In this document: positions 8,987 to 17,491 of the stretch, piece by piece
Numbering within the stretch: the first letter of the stretch is position 1
Layout of the letters: each line of letters opens with the position of its first letter
From: Lentisphaerota bacterium
GTDB taxonomy: Bacteria > Verrucomicrobiota > Lentisphaeria > Victivallales > Victivallaceae
Assembly: GCA_015061745.1 (NCBI GenBank)
Contig: SUWB01000031.1
Coordinates: forward strand, 1-40,096
Direction of reading: 5' to 3'
Length of the DNA stretch: 40,096 nucleotides
Made by a program: the position numbers and the translations under genes
Notes under the pieces: generated by a model
The model's input: only the letters and a program-made list of their open reading frames with translations
What the model was told of the DNA's origin: nothing
Databases searched by the model: none

Positions 8987-11323
8987 TCAGATCGAAAATC
9001 CTGCGCCCACATTAAAGTGGAGCCGGAGTTTGTTGGCCGCTCCTTCCTGATTGTTGAGCAGGGGGAAGGCAAAATCCAGACGCAAAGGAACGTTAAGATA
9101 GGGCAGTTTCACCCGGAATCCATAACCGGCTCCGATGTTGAACTTGCTGAAGTCGATTTCATAAGCCCGATCCCAGGCTCCGCCTGCATCACAGAAAACT
9201 GCTCCGCGGATGGGGCCCCAGATGGCGTGAGAAACTTCAGCAGTCATCGTCAGCATCGAAAGTCCTCCCACATTCTCTTTGTTGAATGTGGGGCCCACTG
9301 AACGGTATTCAAAACCCCGCAGGGAGTTGCTGCCGCCCAGATAATAGCGTTCAAAAAGCGGAATCTCGTCCTCGTCACCGCCGAATCCGCTGACGGTCCC
9401 CATACGGAATCCGACCATAGCGACAAGAAACTTATCAAAGAAGCTCTTGTAATAGCTTCCTTTAAGTTCCAAACGGTAGTAAGAGGAACTGGAACCCAGC
9501 CATTCCGGAGAAATGGCTCCGAAAAAGTTGATGTTATATCCCTCTGTGGGGTCGATGATGCTGTCTCGGGTATCCCGGCTGAGCATAATAGAAGGCTGAC
9601 TGACAAGGAAGGTCCCGGCAAGGTCATTGGCTTTGACATAAGGCTTGATCTTGGAGTCAAATTCATCCATATGGATCACTTCAAACTTGTAACCCGCCGC
9701 AATCGTGGTGAAGTCGTCGAAAATCTTGCGCTGGAATGAAAACTTACCGCCGGTACGGGTTTCGTCCCAGTTGTCGTAGATCGTGGTGTTCAAATAGGCT
9801 GATGTCTCAAAACGGATGGGATGATCCAGAAACCAGGGCTCCACAAAGTCAATGTTGAAACCGGCATTTTCAACACCCAGAATACCCTGAATACGGGCCC
9901 GCTGACCGCCGCCGTAGAACCAGCCTTTGGGATTGGCGATATCGAAGTTGTCGATTGAAGCTTCGACCATACCAAAGAGGTTGTTGATATCAGAAACACC
10001 GGCTGCCAGACGGAAGTTGTAACGACGCATTTTTTCTTCAACTTTGAAGCGAACCACCTTTTCATCGGCACTGTCGGCATTGACTGTGTCAGCTTCAACT
10101 TTGGTAAAGTATCCCATACCGAGCAGACGTCTGCGGCTGATTTCCACCCGGTTTCTGTCCACAGGGTCACCGGGCTGGATCACCAGTTCCCGGCGGATCA
10201 CTTTGTCCCGGGTGGCGGTATTGCCGGAAATCAGAACGTCACGGACTGTAAACTTGCGTCCTTCGGTCAAATCAAAACGCAGATCCACGATCCTTTTTTC
10301 GGGATCGGGCAGACGGACAGCCTGACAGCGGACTTCATCGTGACCGATGGTTTCATAGAGACGGGTCAACGCCTGAGCTGAAGCACGTTCCGCTGAAAGA
10401 GAGTACACGCTTTTTCCTTTGAGCCGCAAATGTTTTTCAAGGACTTCTTTTTTGAAAACGCCATTGCCGGTAATGGTAATACTGCCTACGGTATAGGGTT
10501 TGCCTTCCCGGACTTTGAAGGTCAAATTGACATATTCGGGATTTTTCGGATCGGGGGTCTGGACGAGTTCCACGACTTTGAAGTCCAGATAGCCTTTGTC
10601 ATAATATTTTTCCCGGAGCCGTGCCTGATCGGCGGGCAGTTCCTCACGGTTCAAAAGACCGAAATTGAGGTAATCGTTGAGCAAGGGAATCCAGTTCATA
10701 TAGCTGTAAGCGTTGACCAGAGAGTTCCGCAGTTCCATTTGAGAGAAAACAGTCACGCCTTCAAACTTCACCTCGCCCACTTTGAGCCGGAGTTTTTCGT
10801 CAATGTTAAAGATGACCACCGTATCGTTGCCCTGGGGCACGAAAACAGGAGTGACAGTGGCATCCCGGTAGCCGCGGTCAAAATAAAATTTCCGCAGTGC
10901 GGCAGCACTTTTGCGCAATTCGGCAGAATTCAGCAAACCGCCCTCTGCAATGGTAATGAGTTTGCTCAGTTCCTGAGTTTTGAACTTTTTATTGCCTTTG
11001 ATCTCTACTTTGGCAACACGTTCTTTGAGCTTGAGAATAAAGGTGATCCGGACGTTCTGCCGGTCAGCATAATCAGTTCTGGCCTGAACATCGGAAAAAT
11101 TGCCGGTCTTATAGAGAGAGCGGATATCATCATCAAGAATCTCCCGGGTATAGGTGATCCCTTTACGCAGCCGGACATTATGGCGCAAAAGTTCTTCTGC
11201 AATGGGGGCAGAACCTTTTTGTTCAAACTTCACGCTTTCCACCTGGGCTGCACCAAGAACACAGACAGCACCCAGGAGGCACGACAGAAGAAGAGCTTTT
11301 GCTCCTGTAAAAATGTTTCCCAT
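8987..11323 (-). CDS. bamA: Outer membrane assembly factor BamA
   Basis: A 778-aa Omp85 protein: signal peptide, five POTRA repeats (about residues 25-425), then a 16-strand barrel of the bacterial surface antigen family. The start at 11323 is chosen because AGGAGG lies 11 nt upstream and the next residues form a signal peptide (ALLLSCLLGAVCVLGA). The frame stays open to 11434, but that would overlap the end of dnaB and add an un-signal-like leader. Barrel landmarks include GGSNSLRGFEYRSVGP, the conserved VRGF-like lid-lock motif with L in place of V. The C-terminus ends in an aromatic/hydrophobic strand (LHFNVGAGFSI). It inserts outer membrane proteins, so the cell is diderm. Confidence 0.96.
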   Translation of the reverse strand: MGNIFTGAKALLLSCLLGAVCVLGAAQVESVKFEQKGSAPIAEELLRHNVRLRKGITYTREILDDDIRSLYKTGNFSDVQARTDYADRQNVRITFILKLKERVAKVEIKGNKKFKTQELSKLITIAEGGLLNSAELRKSAAALRKFYFDRGYRDATVTPVFVPQGNDTVVIFNIDEKLRLKVGEVKFEGVTVFSQMELRNSLVNAYSYMNWIPLLNDYLNFGLLNREELPADQARLREKYYDKGYLDFKVVELVQTPDPKNPEYVNLTFKVREGKPYTVGSITITGNGVFKKEVLEKHLRLKGKSVYSLSAERASAQALTRLYETIGHDEVRCQAVRLPDPEKRIVDLRFDLTEGRKFTVRDVLISGNTATRDKVIRRELVIQPGDPVDRNRVEISRRRLLGMGYFTKVEADTVNADSADEKVVRFKVEEKMRRYNFRLAAGVSDINNLFGMVEASIDNFDIANPKGWFYGGGQRARIQGILGVENAGFNIDFVEPWFLDHPIRFETSAYLNTTIYDNWDETRTGGKFSFQRKIFDDFTTIAAGYKFEVIHMDEFDSKIKPYVKANDLAGTFLVSQPSIMLSRDTRDSIIDPTEGYNINFFGAISPEWLGSSSSYYRLELKGSYYKSFFDKFLVAMVGFRMGTVSGFGGDEDEIPLFERYYLGGSNSLRGFEYRSVGPTFNKENVGGLSMLTMTAEVSHAIWGPIRGAVFCDAGGAWDRAYEIDFSKFNIGAGYGFRVKLPYLNVPLRLDFAFPLLNNQEGAANKLRLHFNVGAGFSI

Positions 11324-11430
11324 TCTCAACAGTTCCTCCTTATTTACAGGGAACAGCACTCCACACAAGAGAGAGAGGCTGCATTCCTTTATGTTGCAAA
11401 CTCCTTTTGCCCGCCGGAAAAACGGGGGGA

Positions 11431-12879
11431 TCAATCCCCGCTGCTGCTGCCCTGGGGGGGCGGACCATAGTTCTGATCCACCCTGGGAGCAAGCTGGAAT
11501 TCCATACGGGAAGGAATAAAATTCAATTTCACATCCCCGGTGCGGCCGTTACGGTTCTTTTCAATGATCCACCAGGCTTCGGCACTGGGTACATCGCCTT
11601 TGCTTTTTTCCCGGTCGCGGTGAAGAAATGTCACCACGTCGGCATCCTGTTCGATAGAACCGGAGTCACGCAAGTTGGCAAGTTTGGGTTTGGCGTTGGG
11701 GCTGGAATTTTTATCCACCTCACGGTTGAGCTGAGCCAGAACCAGAAAGGGGATCTGGAGCTCTTTAGCAAGTTTTTTGATGGCACCTGAGATTTGCTGG
11801 ATCTCAGCCTGACGGTTTTCTGAACGCTGTCCGGTGGTCATAAGACCGATATAGTCGATGACCACCAGCTGGATGTGGTTGATCATCTTCATACGCCGTG
11901 CTTTGGCGCGGAGTTCAGCGATGGAAAGGCCGCCGGTAGGGTCAATCAGGATCTTGGATTCTTTCAGAATCGAAGCAGCTCCGGTGATCTGCTGAATATT
12001 TTTGGGGTCAAACTGTCTGTTCCAGAAGGTCGCTTCAGGGATACCCGCCTGGGTACACAAAAGACGGCGCACGATCTGGCCCTCAGTCATTTCCAAGCTG
12101 AAAAATGCGACGGGAACACCGTTGGGACCGGTGGCCACGTTGCGGATAATATTCAGCGCAAGAGATGTTTTACCGATAGAAGGACGGGCGGCAAGGATAA
12201 ACATTTCACCGGGTTTCAGTCCGCCGGTGTATTCATCGACCACGTCGAAACCGGTTTTGAGACCGACTTGGATTTCACCGGAGTTGATCTTCATCAACTC
12301 CTCAAACTCCTGCCGGAGCAAATCTGATACAGAATAAATCGTGGCTCCCATATCCGCAGAACGGATATCAAAGACCTTTTTTTCCACTTCATCGAGGACC
12401 GTATCGGCGTCCTGATCGGCATCGTAGCATTTGGTCAGTGATTCAGAACACACACCGATCATCTGACGCAAATTGTCATATTTGACCAGTTGTTTGCACC
12501 AGGTCTCAATATTGACCGTGGTGGAAATGGTCATTTCAAGTTCGACAAGATAGATTTCTCCGCCCACAGCTTCAAGTTTATTTTTTTCCCTGAGCCGCTG
12601 AGCGACAGAAAGCAGATCCACCTGACGGGAATCAGCACTGCCCAGTTCAAGGATCGTATTATAGATCTCTCTGTGACTGGGAGTATAGAACACCGACACG
12701 CGGTCTTTGAAAAAACTGCGCGCGGTGTCCAGACATCCGGAGGCATCCCGGATCAAGGCAGCCAAAACCGCACGCTCGATACTTTCGGCGTGCGGCTGGG
12801 GACGATCGGGAAGAAGTCCGGCAGCAGGTCTTTCTTCCTGCTGCCTTCTTCTTCTGGTCGGTTGTTGTTCCTCCGGCAT
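11431..12879 (-). CDS. dnaB: Replicative DNA helicase DnaB
   Basis: A 482-aa hexameric helicase. A basic, Gln/Arg-rich N-terminal tail (about 1-25) precedes the DnaB N-terminal domain (ESIERAVLAALIRD) and the RecA-like C-terminal domain. The Walker A is ARPSIGKTSLALNI, Walker B lies in IQLVVIDYIGLM, and QLNREVDKN and LRDSGSIEQDADVV mark later conserved motifs. It ends with a Pro/Gly/Ser tail. AAGGT precedes the ATG by 7 nt. The start is 9 nt after the rplI stop. The rplI-dnaB adjacency is a widely conserved arrangement. Confidence 0.97.
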   Translation of the reverse strand: MPEEQQPTRRRRQQEERPAAGLLPDRPQPHAESIERAVLAALIRDASGCLDTARSFFKDRVSVFYTPSHREIYNTILELGSADSRQVDLLSVAQRLREKNKLEAVGGEIYLVELEMTISTTVNIETWCKQLVKYDNLRQMIGVCSESLTKCYDADQDADTVLDEVEKKVFDIRSADMGATIYSVSDLLRQEFEELMKINSGEIQVGLKTGFDVVDEYTGGLKPGEMFILAARPSIGKTSLALNIIRNVATGPNGVPVAFFSLEMTEGQIVRRLLCTQAGIPEATFWNRQFDPKNIQQITGAASILKESKILIDPTGGLSIAELRAKARRMKMINHIQLVVIDYIGLMTTGQRSENRQAEIQQISGAIKKLAKELQIPFLVLAQLNREVDKNSSPNAKPKLANLRDSGSIEQDADVVTFLHRDREKSKGDVPSAEAWWIIEKNRNGRTGDVKLNFIPSRMEFQLAPRVDQNYGPPPQGSSSGD

Positions 12880-12888
12880 AGATTACCT

Positions 12889-13341
12889 TCAGCCGCGGAC
12901 GACCCAGACCTTGACGGCGGCAGCGACTTCAGCGTGAAGACGGACTTCAACGTCAAAGCTGCCGAGAGTCTTGATGGGATCGACTTTGACCTGGGTATGC
13001 TCAACAGCATAGCCCTGCTTGGCCAGTTCGTCGGCGATCATACGGGCGGTGACAGAACCGAAAAGCTGTTCGTCTTCGGTGGCCTGCATAGCGATGGAAA
13101 TTTCGACCTGGCCGAGTTTTTCGGCGAGGACTTTGGCGTCGGCCAGTTCTTTGGCGCGGCGTTCAGCGATCATAGCCTTGCGGGATTCCACAACGCGGAG
13201 GATTCCGGGGGTGGCTTTGGCAGCCAGACCCTGGGGGATCAGATAGTTGCGGGCATAACCGGCTTTGACCACGACTTCATCACCGGCAAGACCGAGCTTG
13301 GCGACGTCGTCAAGCAGAATAAGAGTGACTTGATTAGCCAT
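12889..13341 (-). CDS. rplI: 50S ribosomal protein L9
   Basis: A 150-aa protein of normal L9 length. It has the N-terminal domain with DDVAKLGLAGDEVVVKAGYARNYLIPQGLA, a long connecting helix rich in Ala/Lys/Glu, and the C-terminal domain with the VKVDPIKTLGSFDVEVRLH motif. AGAGGAG lies 11 nt before the ATG. It is part of the rpsF-ssb-rpsR-rplI-dnaB block. Confidence 0.97.
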   Translation of the reverse strand: MANQVTLILLDDVAKLGLAGDEVVVKAGYARNYLIPQGLAAKATPGILRVVESRKAMIAERRAKELADAKVLAEKLGQVEISIAMQATEDEQLFGSVTARMIADELAKQGYAVEHTQVKVDPIKTLGSFDVEVRLHAEVAAAVKVWVVRG

Positions 13342-13371
13342 TGTTGTAAACTCCTCTTGTAGGTGTGTTTC

Positions 13372-13608
13372 TCAGTAAACCAGAGCGACGATGCGGGCAC
13401 GCTTGATAGCGGTGGCGAGCATTTTCTGGTGGTCGGGACAGGTTCCGGTGATACGGCGGGGCATAATCTTGCCTTTTTCGGTCTGGAACTTGGAAAGAGT
13501 TTCAGCATCTTTGAAGTCGATGTAGTTGACTTTGGCTTCGCAGAAACGGCAGATCTTGGGTTTGACCTGAGTGCGGCGACGCACTCCGGAGGCTTTTCTC
13601 TGTTGCAT
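13372..13608 (-). CDS. rpsR: 30S ribosomal protein S18
   Basis: A 78-aa S18. The core motif is YIDFKDAETLSKFQTEKGKIMPRRITGTC, and the protein ends in ATAIKRARIVALVY. A CxxC pair (CRFCEAK) plus the later CPDH suggests the zinc-binding form of S18. AAAGGA precedes the ATG. The CATG formed at its start codon is one of only five in the first 28 kb. Confidence 0.97.
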   Translation of the reverse strand: MQQRKASGVRRRTQVKPKICRFCEAKVNYIDFKDAETLSKFQTEKGKIMPRRITGTCPDHQKMLATAIKRARIVALVY

Positions 13609-13652
13609 GGAATTAATCCTTTCTGTTTATCTTAATATTATTTTTGCTGCAA

Positions 13653-14303
13653 TTAAAAGGGGATATCATCAACCATTCCGTTGCCGTCTGCGCCATCCTG
13701 GGGAGGCATAGGCGGCATAGGTTCTTCCGCAGGAGGCGGATTGACGGAGCGGCTGTATGAATCATATCCGGAATCAGGACGGCCGTAGGAGCCGTTGTCA
13801 CGGGGGGCATATTCGCCCCGGGGAGCGTAGGGACCTTCCTGTTGAGTATAGCTGGTGTTCCTGGGGGAACCGTATCCCATATCCTGCTGGGTATAGGAGG
13901 TGTTGCGGGGTGAACCGTAACTGTCGCTTTCGGCATAGCCGCCCTCGCGGGGGGCGAATCCGCCTTCAGGAGGACGCCGGTTCATAAACTGCACCTGTTC
14001 GGCAACCACGCGGAGTTTTGAACGCTGGCCGCCGCCGTTGCGGTCTTCCCACTGATCCAGCTGCAAACGGCCTTCGACCATAATCTGGGATCCTTTGGTG
14101 AGAAACTGCTTGCAGTTGTTGGCACTTTTGCCCCAGACCACCACATCGACAAAACAGGTTTCATCGACCTCTTTGCCGTTGCTGATGTAGCGGCGGGTGA
14201 TAGCCATACGCATTTCGCAGACACTCTGTCCGCTGGGCAGACCGCGCAAATCGGGGTCACGGGTAAGATTTCCCAGCAGAAAAACTTTATTCAGTGTAGG
14301 CAT
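13653..14303 (-). CDS. ssb: Single-stranded DNA-binding protein SSB
   Basis: A 216-aa protein with an N-terminal OB-fold (about 1-108; MPTLNKVFLLGNLTRDPDLR, then VWGKSANNCKQFLTKGSQIMVEGRL). A long Gly/Tyr/Pro/Arg-rich disordered linker follows. The acidic tip DDIPF recruits partner proteins. The linker contains a 15-residue tandem repeat around YGSPRNTSYTQQ and then Tyr-Ala-Pro-Arg repeats, making it longer than in many SSBs. AAGGAG lies 7 nt from the ATG. It sits between rpsF and rpsR, the usual arrangement. Confidence 0.97.
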   Translation of the reverse strand: MPTLNKVFLLGNLTRDPDLRGLPSGQSVCEMRMAITRRYISNGKEVDETCFVDVVVWGKSANNCKQFLTKGSQIMVEGRLQLDQWEDRNGGGQRSKLRVVAEQVQFMNRRPPEGGFAPREGGYAESDSYGSPRNTSYTQQDMGYGSPRNTSYTQQEGPYAPRGEYAPRDNGSYGRPDSGYDSYSRSVNPPPAEEPMPPMPPQDGADGNGMVDDIPF

Positions 14304-14388
14304 CCGATGCTCCTTTCCGGTTTGATTTGCAAAATGAAGATTCTTCCGGGCTCTCCGGGGAGAAACTTCTCAACTGCAGATCGAACTC

Positions 14389-14715
14389 TTACTCCATGTT
14401 GAGCTTGATATTGGTGGTGGGAGACTCGGGACGCTCGTCAAGAATGATGAGGTTGCGGAGTACCCGGGGATCAAGTTTGAATTTGTCCTTGATCTCGATG
14501 ACCTTGAGAGGATCAAGTTCAAAGAAGAAATCGATGTAGAGACCGGCTTTGCGGCGATCGATTTCGTAGGTGAACTGTTTGCGTCCCATAGGGACGGTTT
14601 CGCCCATGACACCGCCGAGAGAGGCGATCAGTTCAGCAAATTCGGTGCTGAAGCTTGCGCCGTCATCATCCGCTCTGCGGATGTCCAGAATGAAAACTGC
14701 TTCGTATTTTTTCAA
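14389..14715 (-). CDS. rpsF: 30S ribosomal protein S6
   Basis: A 108-aa S6 with the ferredoxin-like fold: KKYEAVFILDIRR at the start, then KQFTYEIDRRKAGLYIDFFFEL, and VLRNLIILDERPE near the end. The start codon is TTG (14713-14715); no upstream in-frame ATG fits. The upstream purine stretch (AAGCGAG) is weak. It opens the rpsF-ssb-rpsR-rplI block, 40 nt after pth. Two of the five CATG sites of the first 28 kb lie inside it. Confidence 0.96.
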   Translation of the reverse strand: MKKYEAVFILDIRRADDDGASFSTEFAELIASLGGVMGETVPMGRKQFTYEIDRRKAGLYIDFFFELDPLKVIEIKDKFKLDPRVLRNLIILDERPESPTTNIKLNME

Positions 14716-14755
14716 AATAAACTCGCTTTCTTTATGGATTGAATTGTTTTTTGTT

Positions 14756-15400
14756 TTAGTTGCCGGATGAGACAGAAGCGTTTTCCTCTGTCTGACCGGG
14801 GTTTTCCACTTGGGGACGCGGCCTTGTGTTGTAGTGATTCATTGCCCGTGAGAGGCCGGATTTCAGAATTTCGATCACTGCTTCACTGCCTTTGAGCACC
14901 GCTTCATCCCAGAGGGGTTGTTCCTCTGCGGTAAAGGGACTCAAGACGTGATCCACCACCTTGCCGTCACGGCCGATGCCGATACGCAGACGCTTGAAAT
15001 CAGCACTCTGCAGCTCGGAAATGATGGATTTAAGTCCGTTGTGGCCGCCGTCGGAACCGCCTTTACGGATCCGCAGCTGCCCCAAAGGCAGGTCAAGATC
15101 ATCAGAAATGACCAGTATCTCAGAAGGCTCTATTCCGTGGCGGCGGCTCAAGGCCCCCACGGCACGGCCGCTGTCGTTCATATAGGTCAGGGGCATCTGA
15201 AGCATCAGACTGCGGCCCCGGAATCTTCCGGAAAATACCCGGCTGTCAGCGGTGTGACTTTCCTCAAAGCGGCTGAAAACGCTCCCTGAGAGGAGCTTTT
15301 CAAGGACCATAAACCCGGCATTATGACGGGTATTCCGGTATTCTGCTCCGGGATTGCCCAGCCCCACGATGAGGCGGTATTGTTCCATTGATTCGGCCAT
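14756..15400 (-). CDS. pth: Peptidyl-tRNA hydrolase
   Basis: A 214-aa Pth that releases tRNA from prematurely dropped peptidyl-tRNA. The active-site region GLGNPGAEYRNTRHNAGFMVLE supplies the catalytic His and the substrate-binding Asn. ISDDLDLPLGQLRIRKGGSDGGHNGLKSI supplies the conserved Asp. The C-terminal tail of about 20 residues is low-complexity. AGGA precedes the ATG; a second Met at residue 5 is an alternative start. The neighbours rplY and prs make the common prs-rplY-pth order. Confidence 0.96.
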   Translation of the reverse strand: MAESMEQYRLIVGLGNPGAEYRNTRHNAGFMVLEKLLSGSVFSRFEESHTADSRVFSGRFRGRSLMLQMPLTYMNDSGRAVGALSRRHGIEPSEILVISDDLDLPLGQLRIRKGGSDGGHNGLKSIISELQSADFKRLRIGIGRDGKVVDHVLSPFTAEEQPLWDEAVLKGSEAVIEILKSGLSRAMNHYNTRPRPQVENPGQTEENASVSSGN

Positions 15401-15424
15401 GAACGTGAATTCCTGAAGTTCAAC

Positions 15425-16072
15425 TTACTTTTTGTTGGCTTCCTTGGCGGCGGCGCGGGCTTCAGCCTTCTTTTCATTGATGGCTTCGGGCTCGTTGGCA
15501 CCTTCTTCACCTTCGGCAGCGGCCTTTTCCTGGGGGAATGCCACAGCAAAGATGATGGTGTCGGCAGCGACAGCAGCCTTCACGCCTTCGGGAAGAACCA
15601 GATCGGCGGCGGTGATGGCCTGTTCGATTTTGCTCACGTCAACTTTGATGATTTCAGGCAGGCAGTCGGGACGGCAGGTAACAGCCAGTTCGTGAACAGC
15701 CTGTTCAAGGACGCCGCCGTGCAGAGAAGCATCAGCAGCATTGATGGCGTGGACGGGCACATTGGCCTGGATTTCGGCATTCAGGTCGATTTCCTGGAAG
15801 TCGATGTGGACCACATAATCCTTGAGGTGGTTGATCTGGACATCTTTGACCAGAACGGGGACTTCTTTGCCGTCTTCGAGCAGGGTGATCATATTGACCC
15901 CGTGTCCGGCGATGACTTTCCATTCGTCGGCACTGAGGCTCAGGGCGCGGGCAGCTTTGCCCTTGCTGTAGACCACAGCCGGAATCCGGCTGGCGCGGCG
16001 CAGACGGCGGGAGGGATTATCTCCGAACTCAGTCCGTGCTTCGACCGCAATAACGTGTTTTGCGTTGCTCAT
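15425..16072 (-). CDS. rplY: 50S ribosomal protein L25 / general stress protein Ctc
   Basis: A 215-aa two-domain (CTC-type) L25. The 5S-rRNA-binding domain has ARTEFGDNPSRRLRRASRIPAVVYSKGKAA. The C-terminal TL5-like beta domain ends near VVLPEGVKAAV-type sequence. An Ala/Glu/Lys-rich tail follows. AAAGGA lies 5 nt before the ATG. It is 46 nt after prs and 24 nt before pth. Confidence 0.95.
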   Translation of the reverse strand: MSNAKHVIAVEARTEFGDNPSRRLRRASRIPAVVYSKGKAARALSLSADEWKVIAGHGVNMITLLEDGKEVPVLVKDVQINHLKDYVVHIDFQEIDLNAEIQANVPVHAINAADASLHGGVLEQAVHELAVTCRPDCLPEIIKVDVSKIEQAITAADLVLPEGVKAAVAADTIIFAVAFPQEKAAAEGEEGANEPEAINEKKAEARAAAKEANKK

Positions 16073-16118
16073 GTCTTTCCTTTCTTTTGGTTTTTTCAGG
16101 ATTTCTTATGGAATCACA

Positions 16119-17069
16119 TTATTTGACATAGAAAAGTGAAGAGATGGATTTACCGTCGTGGATACGGCGGATCGCTTCACCGAAAAGCGGTGCAACACTC
16201 ACCACCTTGATCTTGCCGTCAAGGGTGTCGGGAATGGGCACTGCATCCGTTGTAATAAGCTGTTCGATTTCAGGAGTTGCCAGCAAAGTCTGTTTGCCCT
16301 TTTCGTTGAGCAGGCAGTGGCTGACTGCGGCGTAAACCTTGGCGGCTCCGTGAGCTTTGAGAATACGGGCGGCGGCGCAGAGGGTTCCGCAGGTGCTGGT
16401 CAAGTCGTCAGTAATGACGCAGATCCGGTCTTTCACATCGCCCACCAGGTGACTGGAAGCAACGGTGGTGGCGTTGATGCGGCGTTTGGTCACCACAGCA
16501 AAGCCGGCACCCAGCATATCGCCGTACTGCATAGCCATCTTGGTGCTGCCGGAGTCGGGAGCAACCACCACACCGTCATCGCCCACCAGAGCTTTGAGCT
16601 GGGGAACGAGAACGGGGCGGGCGTAAAGATGATCCACGGGAATATCAAAGAAACCCTGGATCTGCTGAGCGTGAAGGTCCATTGTCAGCACCCGGTCGGC
16701 ACCGGCGCAGGTAAGCAGATTGGCCACCAGTTTTGCAGTGATGGGGACCCGGGGTTTGTCTTTACGATCCTGACGGGCGTAGCCGAAATAGGGCAGCACA
16801 GCGGTGATCCGGGCGGCACTGGCGCGGCGGGCGGCGTCGATCATAATGAGAAGCTCCATCAAATTGTCATTGGGAGCGTTGCAGGTAGGCTGGATCAAAA
16901 AGGCATCTGCACGGCGGACGTTTTCCTCGAACTGGGCAAAGATTTCGCCGTCAGGGAAATGGGTGATATGCACTTTGCCAAGGTTGATGCGCAGATAATT
17001 GGCGATTTGCTGAGACAGTTCCGGATAGGCACTGCCTGAATAAACGCAGATGTGTTTGGCTTCTTCCAT
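16119..17069 (-). CDS. prs: Ribose-phosphate pyrophosphokinase
   Basis: A 316-aa PRPP synthetase making 5-phosphoribosyl 1-pyrophosphate from ribose 5-phosphate and ATP. The start at 17069 (MEEAKHICVYSGSAYP) gives the normal family length and has GGGG 7 nt upstream. The open frame to 17162 adds 31 residues without a Shine-Dalgarno. Motifs are the flexible loop KRRINATTVASSHLVGDV, the ribose-phosphate region VVAPDSGSTKMAM, DLHAQQIQGFFDIPVDHL, and a PRPP loop ITDDLTSTCGTLCAAARIL that departs from the usual IDT-GGT pattern. It is the first gene of the long minus-strand run, with a leader of about 215 nt from the promoter at 17291-17319. Confidence 0.96.
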   Translation of the reverse strand: MEEAKHICVYSGSAYPELSQQIANYLRINLGKVHITHFPDGEIFAQFEENVRRADAFLIQPTCNAPNDNLMELLIMIDAARRASAARITAVLPYFGYARQDRKDKPRVPITAKLVANLLTCAGADRVLTMDLHAQQIQGFFDIPVDHLYARPVLVPQLKALVGDDGVVVAPDSGSTKMAMQYGDMLGAGFAVVTKRRINATTVASSHLVGDVKDRICVITDDLTSTCGTLCAAARILKAHGAAKVYAAVSHCLLNEKGKQTLLATPEIEQLITTDAVPIPDTLDGKIKVVSVAPLFGEAIRRIHDGKSISSLFYVK

Positions 17070-17290
17070 AATTTTCCCCATATTGTTTTTGATTTCAGGA
17101 AACTCTCTTTCCGGAAGAAGCGCATTATGCCAGGATCTTTTTTGCAACTCTATGATACGCAACGACTACGCATCGTATTTCTTTTGCTTAAAAAGCTCCG
17201 GTACGCCGAACTCCCGGACAGGGGCGGAAAATATTTTATACCGCCTCAGCGATCCACCAAACGGATCAGAGTTCCATTTTCATTCTGTAT

Positions 17291-17319
17291 AATATAGCAC
17301 ACAATATCCCTTTTGTCAA
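17291..17319 (-). promoter_or_regulatory. Near-consensus sigma-70 promoter for prs and the downstream run
   Basis: On the minus strand, TTGACA (17319-17314), a 17-nt spacer and TATATT (17296-17291). The predicted start is near 17284, leaving a leader of about 215 nt before the chosen prs start. It is divergent from the promoter at 17416-17444. Confidence 0.75.
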
Positions 17320-17415
17320 GGGCTTCTTCTTTTTTCGGAGCGTATATCCGGTGAAAAGAACTTTTTTGAGGGGAGGAAATTCTGCATTTTCTTCCTTAAA
17401 TCTTGTACAGGCTGT

Positions 17416-17444
17416 TTGCAATACGGTTCTTGCAGTTGTATATT
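17416..17444 (+). promoter_or_regulatory. Sigma-70 promoter for the polysaccharide-export cluster
   Basis: TTGCAA (17416-17421), 17-nt spacer, TATATT (17439-17444). It lies about 40 nt upstream of the Wzm-like start. The region 17070-17491 between the divergent genes holds this promoter and the prs promoter and nothing else I can support. Confidence 0.65.
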
Positions 17445-17491
17445 TAGTAGAAGCATATATTTATTTAAGAGGTAACGACGGTTTTTGATTT

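Noticed and set aside
11324..11434. Longer N-terminus for BamA
   Set aside because: The extra 37 residues overlap the dnaB stop, place the signal peptide internally and lack a ribosome site. The ATG at 11323 has AGGAGG and a proper signal peptide.
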